Below are positions 23,548 through 31,393 of a stretch of DNA of 64,000 nt, in pieces. The stretch is from positions 1 through 64,000 of the forward strand of contig NZ_JAGEKR010000022.1 in NCBI RefSeq assembly GCF_017565405.1, read 5' to 3'. Position 1 is the first letter of the stretch; every line of letters starts with the position of its first letter. A program made the translations under genes and the position numbers. The notes under the pieces are model-generated. The model saw only the letters and a list, made by a program, of their open reading frames with translations, was not told where the DNA came from and ran no database searches. Origin of the DNA: Allobranchiibius sp. CTAmp26. GTDB taxonomy: Bacteria > Actinomycetota > Actinomycetes > Actinomycetales > Dermatophilaceae.

Positions 23548-24330
23548 GTGAGCACACTTGTCTTCCTCCATGCCCACCCCGATGACGAGGCCAGCTCCAC
23601 CTCCGGCAGCATCGCCCGCGCCGTGCACGAGGGCCACCGCGTGGTGGTCGTCTTCGCCACGAACGGCGATCACGGCGAGGTGGCGGACGATCTCGCCGAG
23701 GGTGAGACCGTGCTGATGCGGCGACGTACCGAGGCCGCCGCGTCCGGGCGGGTGCTCGGTGTGCACCGCATCGAGTGGCTGGGATACGCCGACTCCGGGA
23801 TGACCGGGTGGGCGCAGAACGACGCGGAGGCGGCGTTCGCCCGGGCGGACGTCGACGAAGCGGCCGGCCGGCTCGCGGGAATCCTCGACGACGAGGACGC
23901 CGACGACCTGATCGGGTACGACTGGCACGGCGGTTACGGCCACCCCGATCACGTCCGGGTGCATCACGTCGCGCACCGAGCCGCGTCCCTGGCACGCCGT
24001 ACCCCGCGGATGCTCGAGGTGACCATGAACCGCGACGCGATGCGCGCGATGATGGCCGGCGCTCCCGAAGGTCCGGGTTTCGACGTGGACGGACCGATGG
24101 ACGACGGCAACCCGATGGGTCTGCCACAGGACGAGATCCATTGGGATGTCGACGTTTCCGACTATCTGGACACCAAACGAGCGTCCATGCAGGCGCATGC
24201 GAGCCAGGTGAGCGACATCGGCATGTTCATGGCGATGCCGCCGGAGATCTTCTCCGGCGCGTTCGGTCACGAGTACTACGTCGAGCCGGGACGACCCGCC
24301 GGTATGACGCAGGGCTGGCCCTTCGGCTGA
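23548..24330 (+). CDS. PIG-L (LmbE-like) deacetylase
   Basis: A 260-residue protein with the zinc-binding HPDDE (residues 10-14) near the N-terminus and HPDH (about 132-135). VFATNGDHGE and the intervening helices are typical of the MshB/Mca/LmbE group, which deacetylates N-acetylated sugars or cleaves mycothiol conjugates. It is shorter than MshB and Mca (about 290-300), and its role is undecided. Leaderless-type GTG start. Confidence 0.88.
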   Translation: MSTLVFLHAHPDDEASSTSGSIARAVHEGHRVVVVFATNGDHGEVADDLAEGETVLMRRRTEAAASGRVLGVHRIEWLGYADSGMTGWAQNDAEAAFARADVDEAAGRLAGILDDEDADDLIGYDWHGGYGHPDHVRVHHVAHRAASLARRTPRMLEVTMNRDAMRAMMAGAPEGPGFDVDGPMDDGNPMGLPQDEIHWDVDVSDYLDTKRASMQAHASQVSDIGMFMAMPPEIFSGAFGHEYYVEPGRPAGMTQGWPFG

Positions 24331-24496
24331 CCCGTGACGTTCGGGCCGGCGCGGACGCCACCGCGACGGGCTCGACACGTTGCTCAGTGCACCGGCACGG
24401 CATACAGCAAGACTTGAATTCCTGGGTATAGCCTGACAATTCGCGTCTCAGACGCGCGCGGGCGACCGCGTCGCGACAAGCAAAGGAGCAAGTGTC

Positions 24497-24646
24497 GTGG
24501 GCTTTCTGTTGTGGATCCTGGCCGTCATCCTGGTGATTGTCGGCATCGTGACCCTTCTGAAGGGCAGCATCATCCTGGGCATCGTGCTCATCGTGGTCGG
24601 CCTCGCCGTGGGTCCGGGCGGTTGGAGCGTCCTCAGCAGGCGCTGA
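24497..24646 (+). CDS. GPGG-motif small membrane protein
   Basis: A 49-residue hydrophobic protein starting GTG, 8 nt after AAAGGAG. Two short spans (FLLWILAVILVIVGIVTLL and IILGIVLIVVGLAV) are followed by GPGGWSVLSRR. The layout matches a widespread actinobacterial family of tiny membrane proteins named after the GPGG motif; function unknown. Confidence 0.75.
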   Translation: MGFLLWILAVILVIVGIVTLLKGSIILGIVLIVVGLAVGPGGWSVLSRR

Positions 24647-24657
24647 CCGTTCCTCTG

Positions 24658-24729
24658 CCGAGTGGCATACCTATGTGTCCGGTGCACCCCGTAGGAGTGC
24701 GCCACTCGACACATAGGTATGCCACTCGG
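24658..24729. repeat. Long perfect inverted repeat element B
   Basis: A 22-nt arm (24658-24679, CCGAGTGG...TGTGTC) and its exact complement (24708-24729) flank a 28-nt loop. The loop holds the palindrome GGTGCACC (24681-24688) and a second hairpin, GAGTG-CGC-CACTC (24695-24707). It lies between convergent genes and ends 5 nt from the transglutaminase stop. A bidirectional terminator is one possibility, but the branched shape and the shared geometry with 18301-18358 are unusual. Confidence 0.95.
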
Positions 24730-24734
24730 TGTTG

Positions 24735-25550
24735 TCAGGCCGGTATCTCTTGTGCCGTGACGTTCATCAACTGCAGCCACGGCGCGCCGTACGTCGTCAC
24801 GAGGGCGACGTCGGCGGCGTCCCGGCCGCGGCCGATCACGACCCGACCCTTGCGGGTGCGGTCGTGCCGGGCGTCGAAGTCCCACCAGCGGTCACCCAGC
24901 CAGACCTGCGTCCATGCGTGGAAGTCCATCGGACCGGTGTTGATCGGCGGATCGATATCCGGCATGTAGCCGAACACGTAGCGCGCCGGGATGTTCAGCG
25001 CCCGGCAGAAGGTGATCAGCAGGTGCGCGAAGTCGCGGCAGACCCCCTGTCCCGTCGTCCACGCGTCCACCGACGTCGACAGTGAGTTGGTGGATCCGAT
25101 GGTGTACGTGAGGTATTCGTGCACATAGGTGCACAGCGCCGAGACCCGGCGATATCCGCGGGGGTGGTTGCCGAACTGCCGCCACGCGTGGGTGCCGAGC
25201 ACGTCGGGCTGGCAGAAGCGGCTGGAGATCGTGTACTGCAGCACCTCGTCGGGCAGGTGCTCCGGTGAGATCTCGGGGGCGTCGGTGTCGACGTCCTCGG
25301 GGGCATCCGGCACCTCGGCGCGCACGGAGTAGTCGAACGTGGTGATGCCCTGCGGCAGGACGAGCCGGGTGCAGGTGTTGCCGAAGGCGTCGCGGAAGTC
25401 GTGGCTGGCCACCGACGCGGTGTTGCTCCACGACTCCCCGGACAGGGTGACCCGCGGATTGTCGGTCGGCTTCACCTGGAAGACCGCCGCCGTCGGTGCG
25501 AGTGAGGAGTAGCGGAAGGTGCACCCCAGGTCGAGCGTGCGGGTGTTCAT
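24735..25550 (-). CDS. Transglutaminase-like cysteine protease-fold protein
   Basis: 271 residues from the ATG at 25550. An N-terminal beta domain (about 1-100, TFDYSVRAEV) is followed by a transglutaminase core: GQGVCRDFAHL (catalytic Cys), DFHAWTQVWL (His) and WWDFDARHD (Asp). Such bacterial proteins act as proteases or amidases in the cytoplasm. An in-frame extension to 26663 is antisense to the exporter gene and not real. Monocistronic. Confidence 0.88.
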   Translation of the reverse strand: MNTRTLDLGCTFRYSSLAPTAAVFQVKPTDNPRVTLSGESWSNTASVASHDFRDAFGNTCTRLVLPQGITTFDYSVRAEVPDAPEDVDTDAPEISPEHLPDEVLQYTISSRFCQPDVLGTHAWRQFGNHPRGYRRVSALCTYVHEYLTYTIGSTNSLSTSVDAWTTGQGVCRDFAHLLITFCRALNIPARYVFGYMPDIDPPINTGPMDFHAWTQVWLGDRWWDFDARHDRTRKGRVVIGRGRDAADVALVTTYGAPWLQLMNVTAQEIPA

Positions 25551-25675
25551 GGGTGAGGTCGTCCTCGCTCGAGCAGGGGCACGGTGACAGCGAACGCTAC
25601 CGGGCCCGGACAACGGAAACCGCCGCGCACCCGATGTGGGTGCGCGGCGGCTGACTCCCCCGTATGTCGGCTGCG

Positions 25676-27268
25676 TCAGTCGGTGACCGCGGCAGCCCGG
25701 TCGCGCTCGGCGACCTCGGCCTCGGCGAGCACCAGCTCGTCGGCCTCGGCGAGCTGCGGTCGACGCATCACCGTGAGCACCAGCACGAAGGCCAGGATCA
25801 ACAGGCCACCCGCGACCACGAACCCGCGGTCCGCGCCGTGGACGAAGACCTCGAGGGCGGCGTGACCCGCAGAGGAGGTCTGCGCGGCGCCCTTGCCGGC
25901 AGTCGCGAAGACGCTCACCAGCACCGCGAGCCCGAGGGCGCCGCCGAGCTGCTGGGTCACGCTGACCAGACCGGAGGCCACCGAGGTGTCCTTGGGCTCC
26001 ACGCCGGCGATTCCGGCGGTGGTCAGCGGCACAAACGCGATGCCGTTGCCCAGTCCGAAAACGACGAGCGCGGGCACCATCGTGGCGTACGTGCTGCTCA
26101 CGTCCAGGATCGACATCCAGGTGAGGCCGATGCCCGAGAGCAGCAGGCCCGTCGAGGCGATCGCCCTGGTGGAGAAGCGCTGCGAGAAGATCCGCGACAC
26201 CAGCTGCGAGGCGGTGAAGACGGCCACCGGGATGGGCAGGAACGCCAGCCCCGACTCCCACGGCGTCCACCCGAGCACGATCTGCATGAACTGGCTCATG
26301 AAGAAGAACGTGCCCATCGAACCCGCGACGAGCAGGGTGCGGGCGACGTACGCGACCGAGCGGTCCCGGTGTGCGAAGAGGTGCAGCGGGGTGATCGGCG
26401 CCTTCGCACGACGCTCCACGAGGACGAACGCGACCATCATGATCAGGCCCGCGGCGAACGAGGCGAGGGCGCGGGTGTCGCTCCAGCCGTCGGACGCGGC
26501 ACGGATGAATCCGTAGACCAGCGTCGACATGCCGGCCGTGACGAGCACGGCACCGGCGACATCGACAGCGCCCTTGGTGATCTTGGAGATCGGCAGCGCT
26601 CGGATCCCGAGCGCCAGCACGACAATGCCGATGGGCACGTTGACGAAGAAGACCCAGCGCCACGAGGCGACCGAGGTGAGGACGCCGCCGGCGATCAGGC
26701 CGATCGCCGCGCCGCTCGCGGAGACGACGGTGTAGAGGCCGATCGCGCGGGTCTGCTCACGGCCCGGCTTGACGCTCGACATCAGGATCGCGAGCGCGGA
26801 CGGTGCGAGCAGCGCCGCACCGACGCCCTGCAGGCCGCGTGCCGCGAGCAACAGGGCGGAGTCCTGGGCCATGCCGCCGAGGAAGGAGGCCAGGGTGAAG
26901 ATCGCGAGTCCCGCGAGGAACGCGCGGCGCCGGCCGAAGAGGTCACCGGCGCGGGCGCCCAGCAGCAGCAGGCCACCGAAGGCGAGCGTGTAGGCGTTCA
27001 CCACCCAGGACAGGTTGGCGGGGTTCATCTTGAGCTGGGTCTGGATGTCCGGCAGCGCGATGTTCACGATCGCGGCGTCGAGGACGATCATCAGCTGGGT
27101 CACGAGGACCACGACCATGATCAGTCCAGGGTGAGTGGGTCGGGAGAAGTGCGCACCGGTGGAGCGGCGCCCCCAGCGGCCGCGGCGCTGTCGGCCCGAT
27201 GACGCGGTGGCCGACGCGCCGCCCGGGGCGGACGACGTCGCGGATGACGGCGAGGTGGTGATTGCCAT
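25676..27268 (-). CDS. DHA2-family (14-span) drug exporter
   Basis: A 530-residue major facilitator with 14 predicted spans. The DHA2 motifs are seen: LDAAIVNIALPDIQ (span 1, motif D1), GDLFGRRRAF (motif A, loop 2-3) and GAAIGLIAGGVLTSVASWRWVFFVNVPIG (motif C region, span 5). It resembles EmrB/QacA proton-coupled multidrug exporters. Divergent from a TetR gene, with two CGGAG-N5-CTCCG repeats between them. AAGGACC precedes the ATG. The C-terminal tail is Ala/Glu-rich. Confidence 0.9.
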   Translation of the reverse strand: MAITTSPSSATSSAPGGASATASSGRQRRGRWGRRSTGAHFSRPTHPGLIMVVVLVTQLMIVLDAAIVNIALPDIQTQLKMNPANLSWVVNAYTLAFGGLLLLGARAGDLFGRRRAFLAGLAIFTLASFLGGMAQDSALLLAARGLQGVGAALLAPSALAILMSSVKPGREQTRAIGLYTVVSASGAAIGLIAGGVLTSVASWRWVFFVNVPIGIVVLALGIRALPISKITKGAVDVAGAVLVTAGMSTLVYGFIRAASDGWSDTRALASFAAGLIMMVAFVLVERRAKAPITPLHLFAHRDRSVAYVARTLLVAGSMGTFFFMSQFMQIVLGWTPWESGLAFLPIPVAVFTASQLVSRIFSQRFSTRAIASTGLLLSGIGLTWMSILDVSSTYATMVPALVVFGLGNGIAFVPLTTAGIAGVEPKDTSVASGLVSVTQQLGGALGLAVLVSVFATAGKGAAQTSSAGHAALEVFVHGADRGFVVAGGLLILAFVLVLTVMRRPQLAEADELVLAEAEVAERDRAAAVTD

Positions 27269-27312
27269 GAGTGGTCCTTGGAGTCAGAGGAGTAGTACCC
27301 TCGTACTGGAAA

Positions 27313-27327
27313 CGGAGAAGAACTCCG
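27313..27327. promoter_or_regulatory. TetR operator half-site pair O1a
   Basis: CGGAG-AAGAA-CTCCG. Same pattern as O1b, 30 bp downstream, and as the site near 30307. Confidence 0.6.
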
Positions 27328-27342
27328 CTTGCTTCGACTATA

Positions 27343-27357
27343 CGGAGGGTCCCTCCG
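27343..27357. promoter_or_regulatory. TetR operator O1b
   Basis: CGGAG-GGTCC-CTCCG (perfect 7-bp arms CGGAGGG/CCCTCCG around T) within the presumed promoter of the TetR gene. Confidence 0.65.
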
Positions 27358-27393
27358 GTTATGCAAGCGGGCCAGCAGGAGAAGGTGAGTCAC

Positions 27394-27972
27394 GTGTCCG
27401 TCACGGCGAAGAAGCCGCTGCGTGCCGATGCCGCGCGCAACCGTCGGCTGTTGATCGACACCGCAGCGGACGCGTTCGCAGCGGGCGGCGTCGACGTCGC
27501 CCTCGACGACATCGCGCGGACCGCCGGAGTGGGCATCGGCACCTTGTACCGCCACTTCCCCACCCGAGAGGACCTCGTGCTGGCCGTCTACGCAGCACGC
27601 GTCGACGATCTGGCGCAGCGCTCGGACGAGCTTGCTGCGCGGCCGGATTCGGGCGAGGCGCTACACGAGTGGATGCGCGAGTTCGTCGACTTCTACGCGG
27701 TCAAGCGCGGGATCATCCACCTGTTGCGGTCGATGATGAACGCCAACCACGAGCCGTTCGACGCGATCCGCGCGAAGCTCCTGCACTCCGCCGACGTCGT
27801 CCTCGCTCCCGCCATCGCCGCGGGCGTGATCCGCGCCGACACCAGCGCGACCGAGCTCACCCGTGCGCTCGGCGGCATCTGCCTGGCCAGCACCCAGCCG
27901 GACGTCGACCAGGTGTCGATGAATCTGGTCGACCTCATCTACGACGGGTTGCGGTACGGCATCAAGGCCTGA
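27394..27972 (+). CDS. TetR-family regulator of the divergent exporter
   Basis: A 192-residue TetR protein from the GTG at 27394, 9 nt after GGAGAAGG. Helix-turn-helix: ALDDIARTAGVGIGTLYRHF followed by PTREDLVLAVY. The C-terminal domain is of the type paired with MFS exporters and oxidoreductases (EALHEWMREFVDF). It is a paralogue of the TetR at 29679-30281, whose recognition helix is nearly identical (GVGMGTIYRHFPTR). It presumably represses the exporter through the CGGAG-N5-CTCCG sites. The frame is open to 27271, across the operators. Confidence 0.88.
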   Translation: MSVTAKKPLRADAARNRRLLIDTAADAFAAGGVDVALDDIARTAGVGIGTLYRHFPTREDLVLAVYAARVDDLAQRSDELAARPDSGEALHEWMREFVDFYAVKRGIIHLLRSMMNANHEPFDAIRAKLLHSADVVLAPAIAAGVIRADTSATELTRALGGICLASTQPDVDQVSMNLVDLIYDGLRYGIKA

Positions 27973-27980
27973 CCGCTCGG

Positions 27981-27986
27981 CATACT
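27981..27986 (+). promoter_or_regulatory. -10 box CATACT of leaderless peptidase E gene
   Basis: CGCTCGGCATACTC with the same 7-nt gap to GTG as at 23535. Confidence 0.6.
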
Positions 27987-27993
27987 CGGTCCG

Positions 27994-28722
27994 GTGACTG
28001 CCACCGAGCCCACGATCCTCGCGACCTCCGGCGGGCTACGCCCTGGCGAGCGCACGTACTTCGAGTTCACCCCACTCACCGCGTACGCCGTCGACCTCGC
28101 CGGCGTGGCAGGGCGCGCGCCGCGGGTCTGCACCATCACCACTGCGGTCGGCGACGCCGCGCACGTGATGCACGGCCTCGCCGAAGCGGGCCGCGTCGCC
28201 GGTTACGAGCTCACGAACCTGCAACTGTTCGGGATGCCCAACGTCCCCGACATCGAGGCGCACCTTCTCGCGCAGGACGTCATCTGGGTGATGGGCGGCT
28301 CGGTCGTCAACCTGCTGGCGGTGTGGCGGGCGCACGGACTGGACGCGATCCTGCACCGCGTGTGGCAGGCGGGCGTCGTCCTCACCGGGGTGAGCGCCGG
28401 GTCGATCTGCTGGCACCAGGGCGGCGCGACCGATTCGTTCGGCCCGCAGCTCGCGCCGGTGACCGACGGGCTGGGGTTCCTTCCCTACGGCAACGGGGTC
28501 CACTACGACAGCGAGGAGCGGCGCCGTCCGCTGATCCACCGCCTGGTCGCCGACGGCACGCTGGGCCGGACGCACTGCACCGACGACGGCGCCGGACTGC
28601 TCTACCGCGGAACGGAACTGGTCGAGGCGGTCGCCGAGAGCGATGCGGGCGCGTACGTCGTACAGCGTGACGGCGACATCGCCCGGGAGGAACCACTCGA
28701 CGTACGCCGCCTCTCCGCCTGA
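27994..28722 (+). CDS. Peptidase E-type (S51) serine peptidase
   Basis: 242 residues. The S51 signature GVSAGSICWH (nucleophile Ser in G-x-S-A-G, about residues 132-141), WVMGGSVVNLL and LGFLPYGNGVHYD match peptidase E/cyanophycinase-like proteins that use a Ser-His-Glu triad. Peptidase E cleaves Asp-X dipeptides; specificity here is unverified. A leaderless GTG start is supported by the shared promoter block. It is the last rightward gene before the repeat-flanked hutD. Confidence 0.85.
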   Translation: MTATEPTILATSGGLRPGERTYFEFTPLTAYAVDLAGVAGRAPRVCTITTAVGDAAHVMHGLAEAGRVAGYELTNLQLFGMPNVPDIEAHLLAQDVIWVMGGSVVNLLAVWRAHGLDAILHRVWQAGVVLTGVSAGSICWHQGGATDSFGPQLAPVTDGLGFLPYGNGVHYDSEERRRPLIHRLVADGTLGRTHCTDDGAGLLYRGTELVEAVAESDAGAYVVQRDGDIAREEPLDVRRLSA

Positions 28723-28784
28723 GCGAGCAGCCGCAGTTTTCGGACGAGCCTCTGGGCCGCGCACGGGCGCACCACGGCACCGCA

Positions 28785-28861
28785 TCTCGTTTCGGCCCGC
28801 TCGGCCCCAACGCCCTCGCCGCACCCTGCCCAAGGTCTCGTTTCGGCCCGGTCGGCCCCAA
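28785..28861. repeat. Direct repeat element, copy 1 (downstream of hutD)
   Basis: Two units of TCTCGTTTCGGCCCG followed by (C/G)TCGGCCCCAA, at 28785 and 28836, exactly 51 bp apart. The same paired structure recurs at 29566-29642 in the same orientation. Each unit holds a GGCC...GGCC mini-palindrome. Confidence 0.9.
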
Positions 28862-28894
28862 ACGCCCGCGCCGCCCACCCCCGCGTACGTCAGG

Positions 28895-28963
28895 CACCGC
28901 GTGGGCCCTTACGACCACGGGCAGCCCACCCGGGCGCGCACATCGACACCGCGTGGGCCCTTA
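28895..28963. repeat. Direct repeat of CACCGCGTGGGCCCTTA
   Basis: The 17-mer occurs at 28895-28911 and 28947-28963, 52 bp apart. The second copy contains the TAA stop of hutD (minus strand), so one copy is half-coding. Confidence 0.85.
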
Positions 28964-29548
28964 TGTGAGGGCGATGCGCACCAGCGCCACGGTGGCGTGA
29001 CCGTCCACGGCGATGTCGCGACCCGGAGTCGCGAGAAGGCAGTCCAGCGGCGCGAGCGTGCCGACGCCATCACCGACCGTGACGACGGCTGCACCGTCCA
29101 AGGCGACGACCGCGAACAGCGCGGGTCCTGCACCGGCGAGCACAGCGGACCCTTGGATGCGCACCGTCTCGAGGCTGCTGCGCGCGCGCCCTCGACCCGT
29201 CATGACGTTGAGGTCGTAGCCGTTCGCGTGCTGCGCCCGCACGGCGTCCTCGCCGCGGAAGGACACCACTTCGTGTCGGGGCACAGTGACCGGCTCACCC
29301 TCGATCACCAGGGCGAGCGGACCGTCGCCGAGGTTCATCAGCCGCCGATCCACGTCGGGCAGTGCGGAGAAGTCGGATGCCGCGGCGATGGTCGCGATGC
29401 TGAGGCGCCACACGAGCCCACCGTCCGCCGTACGGTCCGAGGCTACTTCGCGTGTCTCCCCGAGACCGTTCGCCCACCGGGACACCGCCAAGTCACCGAA
29501 CCGAAGGACCCGAGCCGCCCCGCCACGCTCCTCGTCACCTGTTGCCAT
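28961..29548 (-). CDS. hutD: HutD family protein
   Basis: 195 residues from the ATG at 29548. A double cupin-like fold with the HutD signature: VSRWANGLGETREVA near residue 20-35, WRLSIATIAAASDFSALPDVDRRL, and VSFRGEDAV. HutD is usually found with histidine-utilisation genes and is proposed to sense or bind formylglutamate-like compounds; no other hut gene is in this window. Flanked on both sides by the same paired 51-bp-spaced repeats. Confidence 0.85.
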   Translation of the reverse strand: MATGDEERGGAARVLRFGDLAVSRWANGLGETREVASDRTADGGLVWRLSIATIAAASDFSALPDVDRRLMNLGDGPLALVIEGEPVTVPRHEVVSFRGEDAVRAQHANGYDLNVMTGRGRARSSLETVRIQGSAVLAGAGPALFAVVALDGAAVVTVGDGVGTLAPLDCLLATPGRDIAVDGHATVALVRIALT

Positions 29549-29565
29549 CAGGACCCTGCCGCCGA

Positions 29566-29642
29566 TCTCGTTTCGGCCCGCTCGGCCCCAACGTCCAGGC
29601 ACCACCCTGGCCAGGGTCTCGTTTCCGCCCGCTCGGCCCCGA
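29566..29642. repeat. Direct repeat element, copy 2 (upstream of hutD)
   Basis: Units at 29566 and 29617, again 51 bp apart, closely matching 28785-28861, including the CACCCTG.CCA.GGTCTCG linker. It lies 18-94 nt upstream of the hutD start codon, in its promoter/leader region. Confidence 0.9.
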
Positions 29643-29678
29643 ACATCCGGGTCGCGACCTCCTGGTCGATTCGCACCA

Positions 29679-30281
29679 TCAGCCCACAGCCGGAAGTCGC
29701 ATTCCGGCGATGAGCAGGCCGACCATCCGGTGCGCGTCGGACGCCGCGTCGCCCCCGCCCTCGACGCCGATGCAGAGGTTGCCCGCTGCATGCATGAGGG
29801 TGAGCGCGTCGACGTCACTGCGGGTTTCACCCGCCGCTGTGGCGGCGTCGAGCAGCGAGGCGCAGGCCGGGACGAGTCGGTCGAGGAAGTAGGCGTGCAG
29901 CGTGTCGAAGCTGGCCTCCTCCGACCGCAGTGCGCCCGCCAGCCCGTGCTTGGTCACCAGGAAATCCACGAACCCGTCCATCCACTGCGCCAGCGCTGCG
30001 GCGGGTGACTCCGACTCCGCAAGGAGATGTGCCGCGGTACTCACGAGGGCATCGATCTGATGGCGGTAGACGCCGATGACGAGGTCGGCCCGGGTCGGGA
30101 AATGCCGGTAGATGGTGCCCATCCCGACGCCGGCCGCCGCAGCGATCGCACGCACGGGCGCGTCGACACCGCGCGCGACGAAGACGGCGGCGGCGGCATC
30201 GAGCAGCGTCTGCTCGTTGCGGCGGGCGTCCGCACGCTTGCGCACGGTCGACGAGGTCCCCCCGTCGCGCACGTCGATCAC
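29679..30281 (-). CDS. TetR-family regulator of the divergent AKR operon
   Basis: 200 residues. Helix-turn-helix VRAIAAAAGVGMGTIYRHFP at about 43-62, with C-terminal AALAQWMDGFVDFLVTKHGL. It is paralogous to the TetR at 27394. It is divergent from the aldo-keto reductase gene, and the shared intergenic region holds CGGAA-N5-CTCCG and CGGAG-N5-TTCCA, so it probably represses both directions. Confidence 0.88.
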   Translation of the reverse strand: MIDVRDGGTSSTVRKRADARRNEQTLLDAAAAVFVARGVDAPVRAIAAAAGVGMGTIYRHFPTRADLVIGVYRHQIDALVSTAAHLLAESESPAAALAQWMDGFVDFLVTKHGLAGALRSEEASFDTLHAYFLDRLVPACASLLDAATAAGETRSDVDALTLMHAAGNLCIGVEGGGDAASDAHRMVGLLIAGMRLPAVG

Positions 30282-30306
30282 CTCGTCTCGCCGATGTCTT
30301 CACAAA

Positions 30307-30345
30307 CGGAACATCGCTCCGTATAGTGAGCGGAGCAACGTTCCA
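30307..30345. promoter_or_regulatory. Double TetR operator O2
   Basis: CGGAA-CATCG-CTCCG (30307-30321) and CGGAG-CAACG-TTCCA (30331-30345). Together they form a larger palindrome: GGAAC(30308)...GTTCC(30344). A TATAGT box lies between them. Pattern shared with 27313-27357. Confidence 0.65.
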
Positions 30346-30373
30346 CTTCCATCATGCCATCCAGGAGATCGCC

Positions 30374-31393
30374 ATGCAGTACCGCACACTCGGCCGGACC
30401 GGTGTCCAGGTCAGCACCCTGTCGCTCGGCGCGATGAACTTCGGCACGAACGGGCGTACGACGCAGGAGGACGCCTCGGCGATCGTCGACGCCGCGCTCG
30501 AGGCCGGGGTGAACCTCATCGACACCGCCGACTTCTACAGCCAGGGCGAATCGGAGCAGATGGTCGGCAAGGCCATCGCCGGCCACCGTGACGACGTGGT
30601 CCTCGCGACGAAGGCGTTCCTGCCGATGGGCGAGGAGCGCAACCACCGCGGGGCGTCCCGCCGCTGGCTGACCACCGAGATCGAGGGCAGCCTGCGCCGG
30701 CTGGGCGTCGACCACGTCGACCTCTACCAGGTGCATCGCTGGGACCCGACGACCACCGACGAGGAGACCCTGTCGGCGCTCACGGATCTGCAGCGCGCGG
30801 GCAAGATCCGCTACTTCGGATCGTCCACGTTCCCGGCGTACCGGATCGTCGAGGGACAGTGGGCGGCCCGGCGACACCACCTGGGCCGCTACGTCACCGA
30901 GCAGCTGAACTACTCGATCCTCAACCGCGGCGCCGAGACCGACGTGCTTCCGGTCACCGAGAACCACGGGCTCGGGGTGCTGGTGTGGAGCCCGCTGTCG
31001 TCGGGCTGGCTCTCGGGAGCGGTGCGGGCGGGTCAGGAGATCACGACCCACCGTGCCCGGTTGATGCCGCAGCGCTTCGACCTCGACGACCCGACCAATC
31101 GCGCGAGGCTCGACGCCGTCGAGCAGGTGGCGAAGGTCGCGGCCGACGCCGGACTGACGATGATCCAGGTCGCTCTGGGGTTCGTGAACGCGCACCCGGG
31201 TGTGACGAGTGCGATCATCGGCCCGCGCACGATGGAGCACCTGGAGTCCCAGCTCGCTGCCGCCGACACGGTGCTCTCCGCGGACGTTCTGGACGCGCTC
31301 GACGCCATCGTCGCGCCCGGCGTCGACCTGGCGCCCGGCGAGAAGGTCGACGCCCGCCCGTCCATCACCGACGCTTCACTGCGACGCCGCTGA
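30374..31393 (+). CDS. Aldo-keto reductase
   Basis: 339 residues from the ATG at 30374, 7 nt after AGGAGA. AKR catalytic tetrad: Asp in LIDTADFYS, Tyr in the same motif, Lys in LATKAFLP and His in YQVHRWD. NADPH-binding residues lie in IIGPRTMEHLE. It resembles the AKR11/AKR13-like bacterial group. It reduces aldehydes or ketones; substrate unknown. The stop overlaps the ATG of the LLM oxidoreductase gene (ATGA), forming a two-gene operon under the divergent TetR. Confidence 0.9.
   Translation: MQYRTLGRTGVQVSTLSLGAMNFGTNGRTTQEDASAIVDAALEAGVNLIDTADFYSQGESEQMVGKAIAGHRDDVVLATKAFLPMGEERNHRGASRRWLTTEIEGSLRRLGVDHVDLYQVHRWDPTTTDEETLSALTDLQRAGKIRYFGSSTFPAYRIVEGQWAARRHHLGRYVTEQLNYSILNRGAETDVLPVTENHGLGVLVWSPLSSGWLSGAVRAGQEITTHRARLMPQRFDLDDPTNRARLDAVEQVAKVAADAGLTMIQVALGFVNAHPGVTSAIIGPRTMEHLESQLAAADTVLSADVLDALDAIVAPGVDLAPGEKVDARPSITDASLRRR

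Noticed and set aside
25551-26663. Long N-terminal extension of the transglutaminase frame
   Set aside because: Composed of antisense exporter codons; the family start is at 25550.
25664-27202. 512-codon plus-strand frame opposite the DHA2 exporter
   Set aside because: His/Asp/Arg-rich shadow; the minus strand encodes a 14-span transporter with family motifs.
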